Source of the DNA: Cyanobacteria bacterium M_DeepCast_200m_mx_001
Lineage (GTDB): Bacteria > Cyanobacteriota > Cyanobacteriia > PCC-6307 > Cyanobiaceae
DNA: 37,288 nucleotides
Reading direction: 5' to 3'
NCBI GenBank assembly: GCA_016882415.1
Contig: VGQL01000008.1
Coordinates: 1 to 37,288, forward strand
The notes beneath the pieces were generated by a model, which did no database searches, had not been told where the DNA came from, and saw only the letters and a list, made by a program, of their open reading frames with translations. This document shows positions 34,594 through 37,288 of the stretch, piece after piece (positions within the stretch are counted from its first letter, which is position 1; every line of letters begins with the position of its first letter). The translations under genes were made by a program, and so were the position numbers.

Positions 34594-35061
34594 ATGAGCT
34601 TTGACGCCCGCAGCCTGGAGCGCCTGCAGCAGCTGGGCCGCACCCTGCCCCAACCGCTGCCCAAGCCCGCAGCGGCCGCCACACCGCCGCCGGCCACCGC
34701 CAAGCGCCACCGGGTGGAAACCGAAACCGACCCCCAGGCCCTGTTTCGCGAACTGATGCAGGTGAGCCCGGATGGCACCGTGCCGCCCCACCTGATGGAG
34801 CGCCTGCGCCAGGCGGAGGCGGAAGCGGAACGCGCTGCGGCGGCCAGTGCGGCGGCCCAGCGCCGCGCCCAGCTGCAGCCCCCGGGGGGCGCTGCCCCCA
34901 GCGGCGATCAGCGGCGCGGCACCGCTCGGAGCCGCACCCCTCTGCACCCCGGCGGCCAGCGGCGCGGTCCGCTGAGCGCCGAGGAGCTGGAGCTCTATGG
35001 GGCCTTCCAGGATCTGCTGCACCTGGAGAGCGATGAACGGGAGGACTCCGACGGGGCCTGA
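34594..35061 (+). CDS. hypothetical protein (155 aa)
   Basis: MSFDARSLERLQQLGRTLPQPLPKPAAA...TDPQALFRELMQVSPDGTVPPHLMERLRQAEAEAERAA...LSAEELELYGAFQDLLHLESDERED. Confidence 0.7.
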   Translation: MSFDARSLERLQQLGRTLPQPLPKPAAAATPPPATAKRHRVETETDPQALFRELMQVSPDGTVPPHLMERLRQAEAEAERAAAASAAAQRRAQLQPPGGAAPSGDQRRGTARSRTPLHPGGQRRGPLSAEELELYGAFQDLLHLESDEREDSDGA

Positions 35062-35196
35062 GCCCCGCAACGGGGCCCCCGGGGGTTGCACCCAGCCGGA
35101 GACCGTTGCGGCGGCGGGGCGTTGTCGTCCTGGCCGCGCCACCGGATCCGGTCTGGCACCGGTGCGGCCCGCGGCGCCATAACCGCGGGCTAACCC

Positions 35197-35466
35197 TCAG
35201 GCCGCCAGGGGCTGGCCACCGCGGCGTCGGCCCAGGGGCTCGATCCAATCCACCAACACCTGGCGGTGCCGCAGCACCCGGCTGGGGAGACGGCAGCCCA
35301 GGTTGATCCGCCCCTCATCCACCCAGCGCCCGAGGCGAATCGCCAGGGCCTCCTCATGGCGGGCGAAGGAGCCCTGCTGGGCGGCCACCCAGGCCATTTC
35401 GCGCTCGGTGATCACGCCGCTGGCCACCGCCTCCAAGAACACTTCCCCGAGAACCATGGGAGCCAT
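35197..35466 (-). CDS. hypothetical protein (89 aa)
   Basis: MAPMVLGEVFLEAVASGVITEREMAWVAAQQGSFARHEEALAIRLGRWVDEGRINLGCRLPSRVLRHRQVLVDWIEPLGRRRGG; divergent from umuDC. Confidence 0.7.
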   Translation of the reverse strand: MAPMVLGEVFLEAVASGVITEREMAWVAAQQGSFARHEEALAIRLGRWVDEGRINLGCRLPSRVLRHRQVLVDWIEPLGRRRGGQPLAA

Positions 35467-35484
35467 GTAACAAAGTCGTTACAT
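35465..35484. promoter_or_regulatory. 20-bp perfect inverted repeat, candidate operator
   Basis: ATGTAAC-AAAGTC-GTTACAT; 7-bp arms, 6-bp spacer; abuts/overlaps the start codon of the 89-aa gene. Confidence 0.55.
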
Positions 35485-35527
35485 CATGTCGCCCGCGACC
35501 GGCAGGGCGCGACCCGCTCGCCAGGGC

Positions 35528-35541
35528 AGTACACCTGAACT
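35528..35541 (+). promoter_or_regulatory. LexA-box-like site upstream of umuDC
   Basis: AGTACACCTGAACT matches the recalled cyanobacterial LexA consensus RGTACNNNDGTWCB with one mismatch. Confidence 0.5.
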
Positions 35542-35569
35542 ACTGTGCAGACCGTGCTGAGGCGCCGCC

Positions 35570-36031
35570 GTGACCAAGCCCGTTGATGACGCGAACCCAC
35601 AGCTGATCGGCGGCCTGCGCCTCGAGCGGCGCCCCCTGCGGCTGCCCCTGGCGGGGGCAACCGTGGCGGCCGGGTTCCCCAGCCCCGCCGACGACTACAT
35701 CGAGGTGGGGCTCGACCTCAACGAGCTGCTGATCCGCCACCCCAGCAGCACCTTTTTCCTGCGGGTGAGCGGCGATTCGATGGTGGGGGCCGGCATCCAG
35801 CATGGCGATCTGCTGGTGGTGGACCGCAGCCTGGAGGCCCGGCCCGGCCTGGTGGTGGTGGCGGTGCTGGACGGGGCCTTCACCCTCAAGCGGCTGTCGC
35901 GGCACCGGGGCCGGCTGCGGCTGGAGGCGGCCAACAGCGCCTATCCGCCCCTGGAGCTGCACCAATGCGGCGACGTGCAGATCTGGGGAGTGGCGATCCA
36001 CGTGATCCACCCGCTGGGGCGCCATGGCTGA
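35570..36031 (+). CDS. umuD: SOS-response protein UmuD (LexA/S24 peptidase), GTG start
   Basis: AAGFPSPADDYIEVGLDLNELLIRHPSSTFFLRVSGDSMVGAGIQHGDLLVVDRSLEA...GAFTLKRL; Ala-Gly cleavage site, catalytic Ser and Lys. Confidence 0.94.
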   Translation: MTKPVDDANPQLIGGLRLERRPLRLPLAGATVAAGFPSPADDYIEVGLDLNELLIRHPSSTFFLRVSGDSMVGAGIQHGDLLVVDRSLEARPGLVVVAVLDGAFTLKRLSRHRGRLRLEAANSAYPPLELHQCGDVQIWGVAIHVIHPLGRHG

Positions 36032-37288
36032 GGCCATCGCCCTGATCGACGCCAACAACTTCTATGCCAGCTGCGAGCAGGCCCTCGATCCGGCGCTGCT
36101 GGGGCGGCCGGTGGTGGTGCTCTCCAACAACGACGGCTGCGTGGTGTCCCGCAGCAGCGAGGCCCGCCAACTGGGCATCGCCATGGGCCGGCCCTATTTC
36201 CAGATCGCCGCCCAGCTGGCACGCCACGGCGTGGTGGTGCGCAGCTCCAACTACGCCCTCTACGGCGACATGAGCCAACGGCTGATGAGCAGCCTGGAGC
36301 CCTACGTGGCGGAGCTGGAGGTGTATTCGATCGATGAGGCCTTCGCCCGGCTGCCCCGCCCCCGCCACGGCGACCTGCAGCGCTGGGCCACCGCCCTGCG
36401 CAGCCGCGTGCGCCACAACCTGGGGCTGCCGATCGCCATCGGCCTGGCCCCCAGCAAGGTGCTGGCCAAGCTGGCCAACCACGTGGCCAAGGCCGACAGC
36501 CAGCACGCGGGGGTGTTCGACCTGGGGGGCCAGGACGACCCCTCCCCCTGGCTGGAGCAAACCGCCGTGGAGGAGGTATGGGGGGTGGGGCGCCAGCTGA
36601 GCCGCTGGTGCCGGCTGCGGGGCATCGCCAACGCGCGCCAGCTGCGGGACATGGCCAGCGGCGAGCTGCGGGCCAAGGCGGGGGTGGTGGGGGTGCGGCT
36701 GCAGCTGGAGCTGCAGGGGCAAAGCTGCCTGCCCCTGGAGGAGGCCCCCGCCGCCAAGCGGGAAACCTGCGTGAGCCGCAGCTTCAGCCAGCCGATCACC
36801 GACGAAACGGAGCTGCGCCAGGCGGTGGCCAGCTACGTGGTGCGGGCGGCGGAGAAGCTGCGGCGCCAGGGGCAGCGGGCCGGGCGGATCACGGTGTTCG
36901 CCCGCACCAGCCCCTTCGCCCCCGGCTTCTACAGCCAGGCCAGCAGCGCCCCGCTGCCCCTGGCCAGCAACGACACCGCCGTGCTGCTGCAGGCCGCCCT
37001 GCGGCTGGTGCCGGGCCTCTACCGGCCCCACAAACGCTTCGCCAAGGCGGGGGTGCTGCTGCAGGAGCTGCAGCCGGAGCAGCAGCTGCAGCACCACCTG
37101 CTGGCGCCGCTCACGGCGGAGCAGCAGGCCCGGCGGGAGGCGCTGATGGGCCGCATCGACGGCCTCAACCGGCGCTATGGCCGCGGCTGCGTGCAGTGGG
37201 GGGCCTGCGGCCTGGATCCCGCCTGGACCATGCGGCGCGAACGGCTCTCCCGGGCCGCCACCACGCGGTTCAGCGACCTGCCCACGGC
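36024..37288 (+). CDS. umuC: DNA polymerase V subunit UmuC, C-terminus truncated by the window edge
   Basis: MAEAIALIDANNFYASCEQALDPALLGRPVVVLSNNDGCVVSRSSEARQLGIAMGRPYFQ...YSIDEAFARL...RFSDLPT; no stop in window, absent as a full ORF in the track. Confidence 0.95.
   Translation, partial: MAEAIALIDANNFYASCEQALDPALLGRPVVVLSNNDGCVVSRSSEARQLGIAMGRPYFQIAAQLARHGVVVRSSNYALYGDMSQRLMSSLEPYVAELEVYSIDEAFARLPRPRHGDLQRWATALRSRVRHNLGLPIAIGLAPSKVLAKLANHVAKADSQHAGVFDLGGQDDPSPWLEQTAVEEVWGVGRQLSRWCRLRGIANARQLRDMASGELRAKAGVVGVRLQLELQGQSCLPLEEAPAAKRETCVSRSFSQPITDETELRQAVASYVVRAAEKLRRQGQRAGRITVFARTSPFAPGFYSQASSAPLPLASNDTAVLLQAALRLVPGLYRPHKRFAKAGVLLQELQPEQQLQHHLLAPLTAEQQARREALMGRIDGLNRRYGRGCVQWGACGLDPAWTMRRERLSRAATTRFSDLPT

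Noticed and set aside
1-37288. HIP1 (GCGATCGC) repeat enrichment
   Set aside because: Only three copies noticed (about 2597, 25463, 33899), close to chance for this GC content; not enriched as in many other cyanobacteria. Count was by eye.
1-37288. tRNA, rRNA, CRISPR, IS element, prophage or defence island
   Set aside because: Intergenic spaces are short. I saw no T-loop/acceptor patterns, no spaced direct repeats, and no transposase, integrase or phage structural proteins.

Overview
The window is about 37.3 kb of dense, GC-rich chromosome from a picocyanobacterium of the Synechococcus/Cyanobium type. Supporting markers are ApcF, PcyA, Psb28, GUN4, SipA and DevBCA-like proteins. I support about 44 CDSs, including tsf, rpsB, a GT2 glycosyltransferase, devA/devC/devB-like ABC exporter genes, pcyA, an M16 peptidase pair, sipA, bioY, lspA, an FHA-PBP1 fusion, a DUF697-type GTPase, a group II PLP decarboxylase, tadA, an alanine/serine-glyoxylate aminotransferase, apcF, glnA, a SAM methyltransferase, an RsbW-like ATPase, GUN4, mnmH/selU, psb28, two AI-2E family permeases, secF, secD, pdhB, ispE, rsmA, yraN, a DUF723-like small protein, a pentapeptide-repeat protein, umuD and umuC (truncated at the right edge). 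I saw no rRNA, tRNA, CRISPR, IS element or prophage. The most interesting signals are mainly regulatory or small-protein features. (1) A nested-stem leader RNA candidate lies just upstream of rpsB. (2) A perfect GTA-N8-TAC NtcA-type box lies upstream of an unannotated-looking 74-aa Arg/His-rich ORF convergent with glnA, and glnA itself has a near-consensus NtcA class II promoter. (3) A 20-bp perfect palindrome is embedded in the start codon of a small gene divergent from umuDC, which has its own LexA-box-like site. (4) A TAGGGT hexamer recurs in several intergenic regions. (5) There are several orphan small proteins of 31, 51, 75, 76 and 89 aa. Most other ORFs in the track are antisense or frame-shifted shadows typical of high-GC DNA.
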